64,000 nucleotides of DNA from positions 17,064,243-17,128,242 of the forward strand of contig CM046836.1 of the NCBI GenBank assembly GCA_025618425.1, written 5' to 3'. This stretch comes from Heliocidaris tuberculata (lineage: Eukaryota; Echinodermata; Echinoidea; Camarodonta; Echinometridae). Below, in pieces: positions 35,601-45,067 of this stretch. The notes beneath the pieces are model-generated. The model made no database searches and had not been told where the DNA came from. It was given only the letters and a program-made list of their open reading frames with translations. The translations under genes and the position numbers were made by a program. Each line of letters starts with the position of its first letter. The first letter of the stretch is position 1.

Positions 35601-38600
35601 CGAGAGTAGCTCACTTAGAGCAAGTCTTAGATGGTAAAGAGGAAATAGAGAAGAAACAAAAAGGTATGATTTCAATCACTGATCGCATTCTCTTTGCTAC
35701 TCGCGTCTTTCATATGTGTATTTGAGAATTGAATCATTGTCAGGAAAATTGTCGTGAAAATCAGCTGTTCATCGTACCCTTCAAACTTAGTAATTTTTAT
35801 CATGATTTCAACGTATACATGTAGTCAAAGAGAGTTCAGAGGACACTTCTGTTTAATACCACATGACATGTCATAATGAATGAAGTCCTATCCAGAAGGA
35901 GACAGGGAGATGATCTAGTAAAGGTGATGGTGAAAATTTAATGATATAGAAGAAGGGGAAGACCCAGATCAGATTTATAAAAAAAAATCTATCTGGAACT
36001 GGATGCTTACTTTGTCAGATGCATGCTCTTGTAGCAGATTGTCCTGTATGATGAAATATTGTTGAGGTCATGAGCTGTCAGTCATGACAGGACCAATCAA
36101 AGAGAAGGTTGAGTTCTGGGGGAGGTGAAAAATAATTTGTGAGCTTTGGGAGAATATCATAGTAGAAATGTCCCCTGAAAAGGACAGCTCTTCAAATGCC
36201 CTCATATTCGAAATATGACGGGAAATAGCTGAAATGTTTGGGCCGAACATTCATGCCACTTGTGTGTGCAGTCCCATATACCCATTTCTGTGTGCAGTAC
36301 ATGTGCTTTTCAGCGAGATTGGGTCAGTTTCTTATCATTTTGATGATTTCAAAACCTCACAATATAAAACAATTCTTATGTAACCCTTTCTCAATTGCTT
36401 TGAGGCAGTTTCTTTCAAAATTGTAATAAGTGAACCAGGGGAGCGTTTCATCAAACGTTTTGTCGGTGATTTTTACTGATTTCAGTAGCTTATAACAGTT
36501 GTTGGTAAAAATCACCGACAAAACGCTTGATGAAACGCTCCCCAGAACTCAACTTTACATGTATCTTTAAACCAAACCATGAATGAAGCATAAGTTATTC
36601 GTAAATTCTGTGTTTCGCTATACATTTAGCCTTATCTTGTGCTTCTTTTATATTGAATGTGAGACTGAATACAATTGTATGATATTGTGCCCGAAACTGA
36701 ATTTTGATCCAAATTCTGAGGATGAATAAATCAATTGCAAACAATGAATGTCATACATGCAGATGCCATCAAGACCTTGAATACAGCTGTAGAGAGACAA
36801 GAGAAGGAGATATTGAACCACAAAGCCCAGTTAGAAGAGGGTAGAGAGAAAGTACGCAGTACACAACATGCCTTGGATGCCTCATACAAGTAAGCCAAGT
36901 TTCCAGTGAGAAATGATTAGGATATACTGTATAGTTTTATTTGTGTCTAGTCATAATGTTTCCAATATGGTGATGAAAGATTAGTTCATTTTTTTAAAGA
37001 CTGTCCCGATACATGGAGAGGGATATTTGAACAAATACTTTGTCCCCTTCTGGTCTCGGAGTATATGAACACCTTGCCTGAATTTCGATATTAAAGAGTT
37101 ACATTTGAGTTTTAATTCTTCGTTCTGATATTATTTCAAGCATTAAATTCATCGCATGGAAATAAACTGAGCAGTAAATCGACCTGTTTTGTGTCAGGGC
37201 AGGAAGTAAAATATAGCTATTCTTTTCTTGTCCATACCGTTCTTTGTAACAATATAGAAATGAATAATGATAATACAGATAAGAAAATAGTGTAATTTCA
37301 TTAATGTCAAAAAGATAAAAAAGAAAAGGAATGTTGCCTTTTACAACATTTTTGATGCTCTGGCCTATGGATATTAGTGACTTTTTTTTTTATTCGGCTT
37401 TTCTTAGAACTTGTTTAACACCTTTTGTTTTATTGATTCACCTATGAACAGGGAGATTGCCGAGCTCCACCGTAGCATTGCTGCCAAGGAGAGCAAGGTA
37501 CATGAGACTGCCCTCAGTGCTGAGATGAACGCCAAGGAGGAACTCAAATTAGCCCTGGATCGTTCCCAGCTAGAAGCTAGGAGGCAGCATGAGGGTCTTC
37601 TGCTACAGGTGTGTTTTAAATGCTTCTTCTACTACTTCAACTGTGTCTGTTATTTCTGTGTATATATATTCCACTCATCTTTTTCCAGAAATTTTATGAA
37701 GAAGAAAGGGTTGCCAATTTAAATCAGTGATTAAACCAGTAATTTAAGATCTTAGATTTCTTTTAGATTTATAAGATTGCTATGTTTAATCAGTGATTTA
37801 CATTGATTGATTGGATTAATTTTATTGAGATCAAATTTGTCTAATATAAAGGAATCAGTTACCTTATATAAGCAATGACACTTCAAATTGGCAACATATT
37901 GACAAATAAAAAGTTACCCCCTCCCCTGAAAACTGGCAGTATTTCTAAAAAAATTTGTATGTACATTATTTTGTGTACTTACATAACTATTGAAGAATAG
38001 TATCAGCAATGCCAGTTTGCAGAAGAAAATAACATTCATTAAAAAAATATCTCACATTAACAAAATGATCACGGTCTGCATCATCTGTGATAGGTCAACG
38101 ATCTTCAGTTGAGCCTAAACCGAGCCGATCAGCAGAACGCCCGTAAGGAAGATTCCTTCCGTCAGGAGATCTCTGACCTTCAGCAGAGGTTACAGGAAGC
38201 AGAGGCACGGAACCAGGAGCTTAGTCAAAGTGTGACAGCAGGTCAGTTTGTCTTTGCTGGGTTTGAAGAAGTCCATTGAAAACGATATGAAAATCAGGGA
38301 AATTGAGGGAGCTGACAGTTTTGTTCTGCGTCTTGCTTATATTTTGCTTGTCAAAGCAAGCCATATATTGCTGAATATACAATTTTTAATCACTTAAAAG
38401 TTTAAACCAATTTCCTGCAAGGTGCAATTCCATGACCAGAATTCAAGATCAGCTTTAAGCTGTACATGATGGTCAAGTGATTTTTGGCTTGTGAAAAAGG
38501 CTGTATCTGTGAATGTCGTGGAAAATCAAGTATCTGGAAAGGTGAAAATTGTGGATGAATTTTCTACTTTGAAAATTAAGTGCACTTGCTCTCAGTAGCA

Positions 38601-41600
38601 TGCATGGTTTTCAACAGTGCAATACTGCATTATCAAGCAACAAGTTCACCGCATCTTTAATGGACCATGGCACTGACACGATAAGCGAGAAACGAGCTTC
38701 ACTTTTTTTTCTACTCATTGATATTCACGAGTGCTGAATAGTATATTAGTGTTTTTAATGAAAGCCAGTCAGTGGGAGGACAATTTTGCTGCTCTCACAA
38801 GAGAAAAGTTTCGGCAACTTCAGAGGGTTAGAGAGAGAGTGCAAACAAATACGTAGCACACATAGCAACAATGAAGGGATTAGCAGCTACAAATCCCTTT
38901 TATTGTGTACTTGAAGTAAACTTGGGTAAACTTGAAAGTAGCCTGCCTCTGTCAATAAGGAAAGCAAAAACAAACAAGGCTTTATTGAGATTCAATTGGC
39001 AAAGAACTGACCATAGGACTGCCCTTACAACGTAGTTGCGTAGTCAAACAATTTATTTTAGTCCCACTGGAATTTGGGAAATTTTTATACTTCATTAACG
39101 GCTCCATGCAAATGATTGATCATTTGTGTTTTTGAAAGTTTGTGTTTGTTTTGGAGTTGTTTTCAGCAATTGAAGAATGTTTTGTTGGTTATATGCCATA
39201 GTTTTACACAAAACATATCAATTTACAAATGTATGTTGTTTTATGAATACTTTTGAAAGCCTTTGAACTGTTGTTGACAATGCAAAGGTTTATCTGAGAC
39301 TTGCTTGACATATCATTAACTAATGTATGCAATAGAGTTTTCATTCATAGATAATGCCAGCATACATAATACATTTTTTTTTGTCACTAGGGATTTGGGA
39401 AAGGAATATGTATGAATTTGAATACATTAGTAAGATTGTTTATCATGTCCATTATTGAAGTATGATAATTATCATATGGGGGAAAAAAAGAAGGAAAAAA
39501 AAAAATCCTTCTTGTATTTGACTTATTACTCTTTGATTGCAGCTACCAGACCATTGCTCAGGCAGATTGAGAATCTTCAGGCCACCTTCAACGCTCAGTC
39601 CTCATCTTGGGAACAGGTGGAACGAAGCCTGACAGAGCGGCTTAGCGAGGCCCAGACGCAGGTAGCGGTATTAGCGGAGAAGGAGCGAGGAGCACAGGAG
39701 GCAGCCCTGGAGGCCAGCTCCAAAGTGGCCGCTCTAGAGTCACAGCTAGCCATGCTGAGACAGGAAAAGTCCAGACTGACTGCACTCCTGGAGATGGAGA
39801 AAGCTAGGGTGGAGAGTCTGGAGGAGAGTAAGACGAGGTAAGAGGGGGTGGGTGGGGTTACATATCTTGGAGGAGGGGGAGGAGGGGGAGGGGAATGCGG
39901 GGTTGGTAGTATGAAGCCGTAGAGGTTAGCTCTAAGGTATGTTTAACTGCTCTGAATGGTGAGACAAGGGAAGTCTAGACTGACTGCACTCCTAGAGATG
40001 GAGAAAGCTAGGGTGGAGAGTCTGGAGGAGGGAAGACCTGGGCCCTGTCTTATAAAAGTTGCAAGCGATCCAAATCAATCACAATTTAAAATTAATCACA
40101 ACTGTGTACTTAAGAGAATATGAATTTGCGATTGATTTGAGGACTTGCGATCAATTTGGATCTATTGCAACTCCTTACAAGACAGGGCCCAGGTAAACTG
40201 TAACAGATTGTTGAGTGTGGTCATTTTTGCAGGAGTGAGAAGACTAGTTTGCTGATGTGTTCAAACATTATGCATCTTCATAAACCAATGTTCATTTTAT
40301 ACCTTGCCAGAGTCTTCCCTGACATAGCAACAACATCTTAAAAAGGAGAGGTGAATTTTACCCAGTGGAGATTCTGAATCACATAATTATTGATTGTAAT
40401 ACATATCGAAAGTTCTCATGGTTCTGTATTGGGCTATGGAAGACTGTGTAATTAGTGTTGTAATTCGTCCTGATCTTACAATTCCTCGTGGTTAGAACAC
40501 CACACAGTATCATAACATTGTCCATCCTCATGCCATCTTTCAGGGACTTCAGTCACATGGAGAACCAGCTTCAGAACTACCTGAGATCCGTGGAGGAGGC
40601 CCAGCAGGAGAAGGCAAACCTGGAGAAACAGCTCCAGATGGAGCGACTGAAGGTGGAGACTGAGAGGAAGAAGCTGAGTTTGGCGCAGGAGGCACTAGAG
40701 GAAAAGGTAGGAGAAAATAACAGTTTAGTGATGTTTTTGATCTTGTTATCTACAATGCGATGAACTACACATGATTCATGAGCAGAAAGAACAAAAATCA
40801 CTGGCAAATTTGAATCAATTTCTGTTGCAGAACATTCAAAATAGCAGTAAGTGTTTAAGTACTTGATTGTCAACATGTAGCAGAATATATAATCACTGTT
40901 TCAGATACAAAATGGCAATTTTTGTACAGGTTCTTTAAATGTAAATCGTCTTTTGTGTAAAGAATTTAAGAGTGATCGCAAAATATAATAAAGACCAATT
41001 TAAGGAGGCAAAGCTGGTTCATTCAGATCCTTTAGCATGTGTGTGCAGGCAAACAAGTAACTATACTATTCTAGCCTATTACTTGTTTTACCTTTATTTA
41101 GAGTGTCATTTTGGTGTTTTAATGTACAATATCTCTTTTTTTAGGAGGAATATTTTGATCTTATATTTTGAATGTAGCTTATTGGCATGGAACCCCAAAC
41201 ATAGAGATTTAAATGTTTTATGGTGATTAGTCCCCGTTTGAAGGAACATCAATCAGTATTTAAGACTCGAAAACATTCAGAGACCTTCATAGGACATCTC
41301 TTATGTTTCCTTTCACAGGAGCGGCGATTGCAGCAGTCTGAAGAGAACTCTGGTTCACACAGTCCTAGCTCAAGAGCTAGTACACCCGTCCATGCTGAAA
41401 TCAGACCTACCTTTATCACAAGTATATCCAGAACACCCTCCCAGGTGAGTTTGGAGTGTTCTTTTTTTATCTGATTGCAACCTGTGTAGTCATTTTAGAG
41501 TATTACATTGTATTTAGTATGAAAGTACTGTTAGTCATTCTTGGTTGATTGATAAAATTCATACATTATTCAGTTTAAAGGGCATGTACATGTATAAGCA

Positions 41601-43717
41601 TTTTTTTAAAAAATGTAAAGATAGAAAAATTGAAACTTCAAACCTACTGTCCATAGATTCATAGCTGTAAATGATGTGTTATGTTTGTATTTTTAGGGTG
41701 AGATCTTGGAGAGAACAATGTCAACGAGTATGACAGGCTCAGTGTATGACAGCGTAATATCAGGTTCAGCTACATCCATCATTGAGAGTCTGCAGTCTCA
41801 GCTGAAACAGAGAGAAGGGGAAATATCACAGCTTCAGGTGGGTCCCACACATAGATATTTGTGTAGGCATTTGCAAGTATCTCTGGAGACCGTAACAGTG
41901 TGTATGCATCATTGATGAGTTTTATCATCCATGCCAAATGTCTGTAGTCAGAATCCTATCTGATGGATAGAGGTGTATAATGGCAGTCCAAGACATAAAT
42001 ATTCATACTTGATTTGCTACATTGACACCTCCATGACAACCTATTGTAGGAAGTACAATTATTTTAAAAAAAGAAAAGAAAAAAGAAAGACATTCAGATT
42101 TCTTGACTCCTCCCCTATCTCCATAGAGAAAAAGAGTTTTAAGGAAAAGGCTAGAAATGAATAACCTGCCATAATACATTTAAACAATTGCAATTTTACT
42201 GGATAAGGCCAGAAACTTCATAAATAAGTGATTAATCTTTTTTCAGAAATGAGAATCTTAAGACACATTCAATATGGCAACCTTTTCAATACACAAGGAC
42301 ATCTGAAACATTGTCATTTTCATTCCATATGTGTTTCCAGCAGTTTGCAGACATGATGTCGTGAACATTTTGTAATTGTATATTTCTGAATCATAAAATA
42401 GAGAAGATACAAACACCAGTACAGTTATAAATAAGATACTAAATTCTGAGTGGTAATATGAAAATATGTGTTTGTTTTACCAGTCGGAGATCTTTCATTT
42501 AGAGAGAACAAGGTCATCAATGGCCGAAGAGATTGTAAAGCTGACCAATCAGACGGATAGGCTGGAAGAAGAAGTCAGTTATGTGCCAGAACTCAGAATA
42601 CAACTCAAGGTAAAATGAATATTTATTTGTACATAAGAGTAGAATACATTGTATGACAATGTGTGTTAGTATGAGTCATGAGTAAATATTAATTATTTTT
42701 CAAGTCACTGTTTTGTGGGATTGATTTTCTTAACAATTATTGATGGATGTGTCCTATTGAGAGAGAGAGACAATAACTTATATAAACTTTCACAAATTGT
42801 TAGTGGTGGCTTTTTTGCAGCAAGAAACTTTCACTTATTGCTGAATTTCATGTAATGATTCCTTTATTTAGCAGCTTGAAATTTTCGCAAATCTTGAACA
42901 GTATGCACTGTATTTTAATTGCATGTACCGTGATATTGTGATCATGTTTCATCAACAGGACCTGCAGCATCGATACAACGCAGTGCTTCAGATGTATGGT
43001 GAGAAGGCTGAGGAAGTACAAGAACTCAAATTAGATTTACAGGATGTCAAGGAGATGTACAGACAACAGGTACGTCATCTGTACTTTAACCCATTCCATA
43101 TGACATATTTTCATATATACAGTGGAAACTCACTATAACTAGAACCTTGGGACCATGAAAATTACCTAGTTATATCAGGAATCGCCTTATATCATGTCAA
43201 AATAAGAAAAGAATTATAAAGACCTGGGACCAGCATAATTACCTTGTTATATCAGGAATCTTGTTATATCAGAGCTCTTTATACCAAGTTTCCACTGTAA
43301 AAACATGTCTCTATGAGTCTTTGTTACATGAGATGAAACGTCAGTATCCATAGGGTCAAGATATATTTGTGTATGTCTATGCTTACTAGAAACATAACAC
43401 ACCTTTGATACAAACAGAAAAGCCACATCTTCAGTGTTTCCATTTGATGTTACCATTGATGTAGACCAGATCGGTCTCAGTCTTGGTCTAGGTTTTAACC
43501 CGAAGACCAAATTACTACTTTAAAAGGCCCCTGCAACCCAAATGCAACCCAAATGCAAGTTTATTGCTGTTGATGTGCAGGGATGCATACAACTAATATT
43601 CTGTTATTCAAACATCTGTTGGAAGAAGCTTCTTTTAATTGTCTCTTGTAAACTGGATTGACACTGTGTTTTCAATTTCTCTTACAGATTGAAGATTTAA
43701 TCAGAGGTTCAACGTAA
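15345..43717 (+). CDS. TMF1: TMF1, TATA element modulatory factor 1 (golgin ARA160), 17 exons, 1,181 aa
   Basis: TMF1 is a long coiled-coil Golgi tether that binds Rab6; it was also described as a TATA-element binding factor and androgen-receptor coactivator. CDS: join(15345..15612, 19079..20332, 23700..23767, 29624..29727, 33323..33496, 34215..34382, 35578..35663, 36763..36889, 37452..37608, 38094..38241, 39543..39837, 40544..40706, 41319..41444, 41697..41837, 42484..42609, 42959..43069, 43688..43717). All introns are GT-AG, phases agree and the length is 3,546 nt. The N terminus MSWFNQASLSSFAK matches the conserved TMF1 start. Residues ~90-508 are a low-complexity Ser/Glu/Lys region including EDDTFFSTFL. 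Residues ~510-1040 are coiled coil with GEKLSKQQLQNSNIIKKLR, QVLDGKEE and RPLLRQIENLQAT. The C-terminal TMF_TATA_bd-type region (about 1060-1176) has SIIESLQSQLKQREGEI and MYGEKAEE. The family is about 1,090 aa in human, so the length fits. Extra small exons in the long introns cannot be excluded. Confidence 0.95.
16122..17299. mobile_element. Non-autonomous DNA element with GGGTAATTCC TIRs and six internal 15-mers
   Basis: The terminal 10-bp inverted repeats are GGGTAATTCC (16122-16131) and GGAATTACCC (17290-17299), with AAAA on both outer sides. Inside, GTCCCGTCTGTCACG occurs six times on one strand (starts 16481, 16659, 16880, 16903, 17093, 17273), the last ending just before the right TIR. 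No ORF of note. The superfamily is unknown. Confidence 0.75.
17345..17526 (-). mobile_element. SINE with a 7SL/Alu-like head, copy 1
   Basis: On the minus strand it starts GGGCGTTGAGGGGTGCGCCT, then GTAATCCAGCC, a B-box-like GGTTCGAGTCTG about 67 bp in, and a body with CACGTCTTTCGGATGGTGAC. The tail reads AAAAACCCAATTACACACAC. A second copy lies at 53813-53999. GTGCGCCTGTAATCCAGC recalls the Alu/7SL 5' domain, but a tRNA-type origin is not excluded. Confidence 0.7.
18013..18188. mobile_element. Palindromic MITE, CTGGGCCCYNTTNCATAAA family
   Basis: It begins CTGGGCCCCATTGCATAAAA and ends TTTTATGAAACAGGGTCCAG, its imperfect reverse complement; inner TTAATGGTAAC is also mirrored. Related ends are seen at 40037-40193 and 47506-47621. 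Confidence 0.75.
19079..20332 (+). CDS. TMF1: TMF1 exon 2 (residues 90-508)
   Basis: The largest exon, entered with the phase-1 base of exon 1 (codon GAA). It encodes a hydrophilic Ser/Glu/Lys-rich, probably disordered segment. The early EDDTFFSTFL matches the short conserved FFSAFL-type motif of the family. It ends TTGAAAA|GTAAGA in phase 1. Confidence 0.9.
21242..21796. repeat. Dispersed element with AAAGGGAAAGTCCACC ends
   Basis: The left end GAAAGGGAAAGTCCACCCTG is mirrored by AAGGTGGACTTTCACTTT at the right. The inner part includes AGAGAAGCAGATTAGTGAAAG, shared with the related family at 30937-31530 and 48308-48812 and with a degraded copy near 26044-26530. Confidence 0.7.
23141..23561. 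mobile_element. piggyBac-like MITE, copy 1
   Basis: It starts TTAACCCTTTCAGGACAG and ends TCTCGAAAGGGTTAA. TTAA at both borders with CCCTTTC-type ends suggests a piggyBac-type element. A second copy lies inverted at 25231-25646, and together they flank TMF1 exon 3. Confidence 0.75.
23700..23767 (+). CDS. TMF1: TMF1 exon 3 (residues 509-530)
   Basis: A 68-nt exon after AATTTCTAG reading SPDDGEEFDQNSATQPHKLL, ending CTCAAG|GTGAGA in phase 0. It is small and poorly conserved, but the phase fits both neighbours. Confidence 0.75.
25231..25646. mobile_element. piggyBac-like MITE, copy 2 (inverted relative to copy 1)
   Basis: The ends TTAACCCTTTGGAGACAATT and CCTGTCCTGAAAGGGTTAA match copy 1 in reverse complement. 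It sits inside a fragment of the AAAGGGAAAGTCCA repeat (about 25190-25230), showing nested insertion. Confidence 0.75.
25647..26040. repeat. Dispersed repeat, copy 1 (second copy 36101-36560)
   Basis: It shares long blocks with 36101-36560, such as CATTCATGCCACTTGTGTGT and CAGTACATGTGCTTTTCAGC. Class unknown. Copy 2 is split by a MITE. Confidence 0.7.
27951..28166. repeat. Palindromic repeat with AATAGACCTG ends
   Basis: It begins AATAGACCTGTTTACC and ends GTAAACAGGTCTATT (inverted). Inner GCTTGCCAGAGGATTGCCAG and ACATAGCAACGACTAATG recur at 29818-30053, so this is a small MITE family. Confidence 0.7.
29624..29727 (+). CDS. TMF1: TMF1 exon 4 (residues 531-564)
   Basis: It reads KLAEMAQVLEARESQIIHLS and continues in coiled-coil register. 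It is bordered by TTGTGTTTTCAG and AAAAA|GTAAGT, phase 2. Confidence 0.9.
29818..30053. repeat. Palindromic repeat, second copy of the AATAGACC family
   Basis: It starts ATAGACCACTTCGG and ends ACCAGTCTATT, with internal GCTTGCCGGAGCTTGGTCGG and ACATAGCAACAAGTAATG matching 27951-28166. It lies in TMF1 intron 4. Confidence 0.6.
30509..30531. repeat. Poly-G tract
   Basis: An almost pure G run, one of many G or C homopolymers in the window (about 928-947, 32379, 51508, 55534, 60721, 61421, 62565). Confidence 0.9.
30636..30860. repeat. Dispersed repeat, inverted copy of 1056-1310
   Basis: It contains AGCTTATCTGAAGATAACCT, GAATAGGCTTCAATAGC and GGCTATGGTCCATTCC, which are reverse complements of blocks in 1056-1310. 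Confidence 0.6.
30937..31530. repeat. Dispersed element with AAGGGAAATCCAACCTT ends, copy 1
   Basis: The left end AGGGAAATCCAACCTTTA is mirrored by AAGGTTGAATTGCCCTTTAA. Inside are AGAAGCAGATTGGTGAAAG and CACCATCCTGTTTTTCTTAT, themselves inverted. A nearly identical copy lies at 48308-48812 and a 3' fragment at 48931-49048. Non-coding MITE-like family. Confidence 0.8.
33323..33496 (+). CDS. TMF1: TMF1 exon 5 (residues 565-622)
   Basis: It contains LTDEFTQRISAMEKKLQ, matching the family's LKDEFTQRI coiled-coil block. It follows CTCTAG and ends GACAT|GTAAGT in phase 2. A nearby TTTCAG acceptor was excluded because it brings a stop. Confidence 0.9.
34215..34382 (+). CDS. TMF1: TMF1 exon 6 (residues 623-678)
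   Basis: It encodes LLAEKDEQITELMVEGEKL and KQQLQNSNIIKKLRAKEKEN, one of the best conserved TMF1 blocks. The acceptor follows a long CT-rich tract; the donor is AAAA|GTAAGT. Confidence 0.95.
35049..35245. repeat. (CT)n-rich low-complexity tract in TMF1 intron 6
   Basis: CTCTCT interspersed with TGTCTC and TTTCTC. Overlapping Leu/Ser ORFs and the Arg/Glu ORFs on the other strand are composition artefacts. Confidence 0.9.
35578..35663 (+). CDS. TMF1: TMF1 exon 7 (residues 679-707)
   Basis: It reads EQLDEAEARVAHLEQVLDGK, matching the conserved QVLDGKEE block. The acceptor is CTTTTTTACAG and the donor AAAG|GTATGA in phase 1. Confidence 0.92.
36101..36560. repeat. Dispersed repeat, copy 2, split by a MITE
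   Basis: It matches 25647-26040 on both sides of the MITE at 36438-36542. Copy 1 reads GACCAGAACTC at the position where copy 2 carries the insertion. Confidence 0.7.
36438..36542. mobile_element. Short palindromic MITE (GGGGAGCGTTTCATCAA ends)
   Basis: GGGGAGCGTTTCATCAAACG at the left is mirrored by CGCTTGATGAAACGCTCCCC; inner GTCGGTGATTTTTAC is mirrored by GTAAAAATCACCGAC. A related fragment is at 63098-63200. Confidence 0.85.
36763..36889 (+). CDS. TMF1: TMF1 exon 8 (residues 708-749)
   Basis: It reads IKTLNTAVERQEKEILNHK, then QHALDASYK, matching the family's VERQEKDL and LDSAYKEL region. Entered in phase 1; donor TACAA|GTAAGC in phase 2. Confidence 0.9.
37452..37608 (+). CDS. TMF1: TMF1 exon 9 (residues 750-802)
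   Basis: It encodes EIAELHRSIAAKESKVHETA and NAKEELKLALDRSQLEARRQ, continuous coiled coil. The acceptor is ATGAACAG and the donor CTACAG|GTGTGT in phase 0. Confidence 0.9.
38094..38241 (+). CDS. TMF1: TMF1 exon 10 (residues 803-851)
   Basis: It contains ARKEDSFRQEISDLQQRLQE and EARNQELSQSV, near identical to the vertebrate block. Donor GCAG|GTCAGT in phase 1. Confidence 0.93.
39543..39837 (+). CDS. TMF1: TMF1 exon 11 (residues 852-949)
   Basis: It begins TRPLLRQIENLQATFNAQSS, a hallmark TMF1 block, and continues as an Ala/Glu-rich coiled coil. Donor ACGAG|GTAAGA in phase 2. A decayed copy of its 3' half lies just downstream in the intron. Confidence 0.95.
39917..40032 (+). pseudogene. Decayed partial duplicate of TMF1 exon 11
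   Basis: Similarity begins around GAGGTTAGCTCTAAGG (exon: GAGGCCAGCTCCAAAG). It is nearly exact over ACTGACTGCACTCCTAGAGA and the following ~45 bp, up to CTGGAGGAG. Internal deletions break the frame and no acceptor precedes it. A MITE (40037-40193) interrupts its 3' end. Confidence 0.8.
40037..40193. mobile_element. Palindromic MITE, CCTGGGCCCTGTCTTATAA ends
   Basis: The left end CCTGGGCCCTGTCTTATAA is mirrored by TTACAAGACAGGGCCCAGG; inner GCGATCCAAATCAATC is mirrored by GATTGATTTGAGGACTTGCG. Member of the GGGCCC-ended family. Confidence 0.85.
40544..40706 (+). CDS. TMF1: TMF1 exon 12 (residues 950-1004)
   Basis: It encodes SHMENQLQNYLRSVEEAQQE and LQMERLKVETERKKL, matching the conserved LEMERMKVEQERKK region. 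Donor GAAAAG|GTAGGA in phase 0. Confidence 0.93.
41319..41444 (+). CDS. TMF1: TMF1 exon 13 (residues 1005-1046)
   Basis: A Ser/Pro-rich linker (SGSHSPSSRASTP) between the coiled coil and the C-terminal domain. Acceptor CTTTCACAG, donor CCCAG|GTGAGT, phase 0. Confidence 0.9.
41697..41837 (+). CDS. TMF1: TMF1 exon 14 (residues 1047-1093)
   Basis: It contains SIIESLQSQLKQREGEISQL, the start of the conserved C-terminal TATA-binding/Rab6-binding region. Donor CTTCAG|GTGGGT, phase 0. Confidence 0.95.
42484..42609 (+). CDS. TMF1: TMF1 exon 15 (residues 1094-1135)
   Basis: It reads LERTRSSMAEEIVKLTNQ and then PELRIQLK, matching the conserved IMAEELVKLTNQ segment. Acceptor TTTTACCAG, donor CTCAAG|GTAAAA, phase 0. 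Confidence 0.95.
42959..43069 (+). CDS. TMF1: TMF1 exon 16 (residues 1136-1172)
   Basis: It reads DLQHRYNAVLQMYGEKAEEV and LDLQDVKEMYRQQ, the most conserved C-terminal block of TMF1. Donor CAACAG|GTACGT, phase 0. Confidence 0.96.
43688..43717 (+). CDS. TMF1: TMF1 exon 17 (C terminus and stop)
   Basis: After TTCTCTTACAG it reads IEDLIRGST and TAA, matching the short IDELLRQ-type end of TMF1. The 3' UTR follows. The first canonical AATAAA I noticed downstream is near 46219, so the 3' end is undefined. Confidence 0.93.
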   Translation: MEDLIRGST

Positions 43718-44840
43718 GACAACAGATCCACCTTGAACAAACTATTTGTGCCATAGTCACTATATCAAGACCAAGTTTACACTACGCGTGGAGGATGTTG
43801 GCAACAGAATGTTGACCAGTGAAGGGATTTGTTCTTCTGAACTTTCCTCCCGGGGAAGAGAGGTCCTTGATGGCTTTTGCTTAAATTGCTGCAATTCTTT
43901 GATCCCACTGATGTGATTTATTTGGACTGCTGATGATTCATAGCCCTTCAAATGTCCATCTTCTTTTTTAAAAGTAAGATTAGATGAATTCGTGAGGACT
44001 TGAGCACCTAATTCTAATGTTATTGAAATCATCCAAATTCCTTGTGCATATGAAAAGGCAAAGGATATACAGACATTTAATCCGTCTTGAATGGAGGGTA
44101 GGTAGAAACGTGCAACTACCGCAGAACTAATAGAGGATTACACGAAATACCTCTCCTCTTATCAAAATGATGATGATGAAAATTATGACAATGATAATGA
44201 TGATGATGCTGCTGCTGATGATGATAGAGATTATGATGATGCAAACATTTTATCAAAAACTTATGATCTCTGAACTGTGAACTGTACATATTTATATTTA
44301 CAATGTATACTGGAACGCTGGAACGCCACTGGAATACTGGAATGCCACTGGAACGCTGATAAGATGATGATGTGTCTGGCATTTGAATCGTACCACTTTG
44401 TTCAGTTTTTACTGCATAAATTCTGCCTCTTTACTCCTTGTTGAAGGGTTTGAATGATGCTGACCATCATTAGGTCTCTTTTAAGATGGAGTTATGAAGC
44501 ATAAGTAACAACCATATTCATGTAGACGAGGTACAGGAGACTATATCATATAATTGGTCTAAGAAAGAGTGCAATTTCTGGCGGAATTCAGTTAGATTCA
44601 ACAGGAGAAACATTCTTGCAAAAGGAAGTTTATTTTTATATCATTGCTAGTAAGAGTTGAGTAGTAATTACCTTTGGCAATATCGTAGAATGCTATGTGT
44701 CAGTATTAGAGACTTATTATCTGTTTATTTCAAACTGATACTTGTACTTCTTACGTGTACTTCATACAACGAATAATACGAGTTTCTTCAATTTGATATG
44801 AGTTTCTTCCAATAGCTGTATGCTATATAGCCACCTAATA

Positions 44841-45067
44841 AGCCAATTTGTAATTAGTTTATGGTACGAATGACCCTGGAATGACCCCAATTTGTAGCGC
44901 ACATGCATTTGTTTTGGTGGACGCGCTATTTGTTTAACATGTAAAACCATACTGGTGCGCGCATTGTGGTACATACAAAATGACAGCATATGAAGGTCAA
45001 TTGTACTCGGTACAAATGACCTTCATCTGCTTATGTGCAAATTGTAATTACGAACTGGCTTATCCTT
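44841..45067. mobile_element. MITE copy 2 (AATAAGCCAATTTGTAATT family), uninterrupted
   Basis: The ends AATAAGCCAATTTGTAATTA and TAATTACGAACTGGCTTAT are inverted repeats, with inner GGTACGAATGACC mirrored by GGTCAATTGTACTCGGTAC. Colinear with 4573-6068 except for that copy's 1,266-bp insertion, so it serves as the empty-site reference. Confidence 0.85.
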
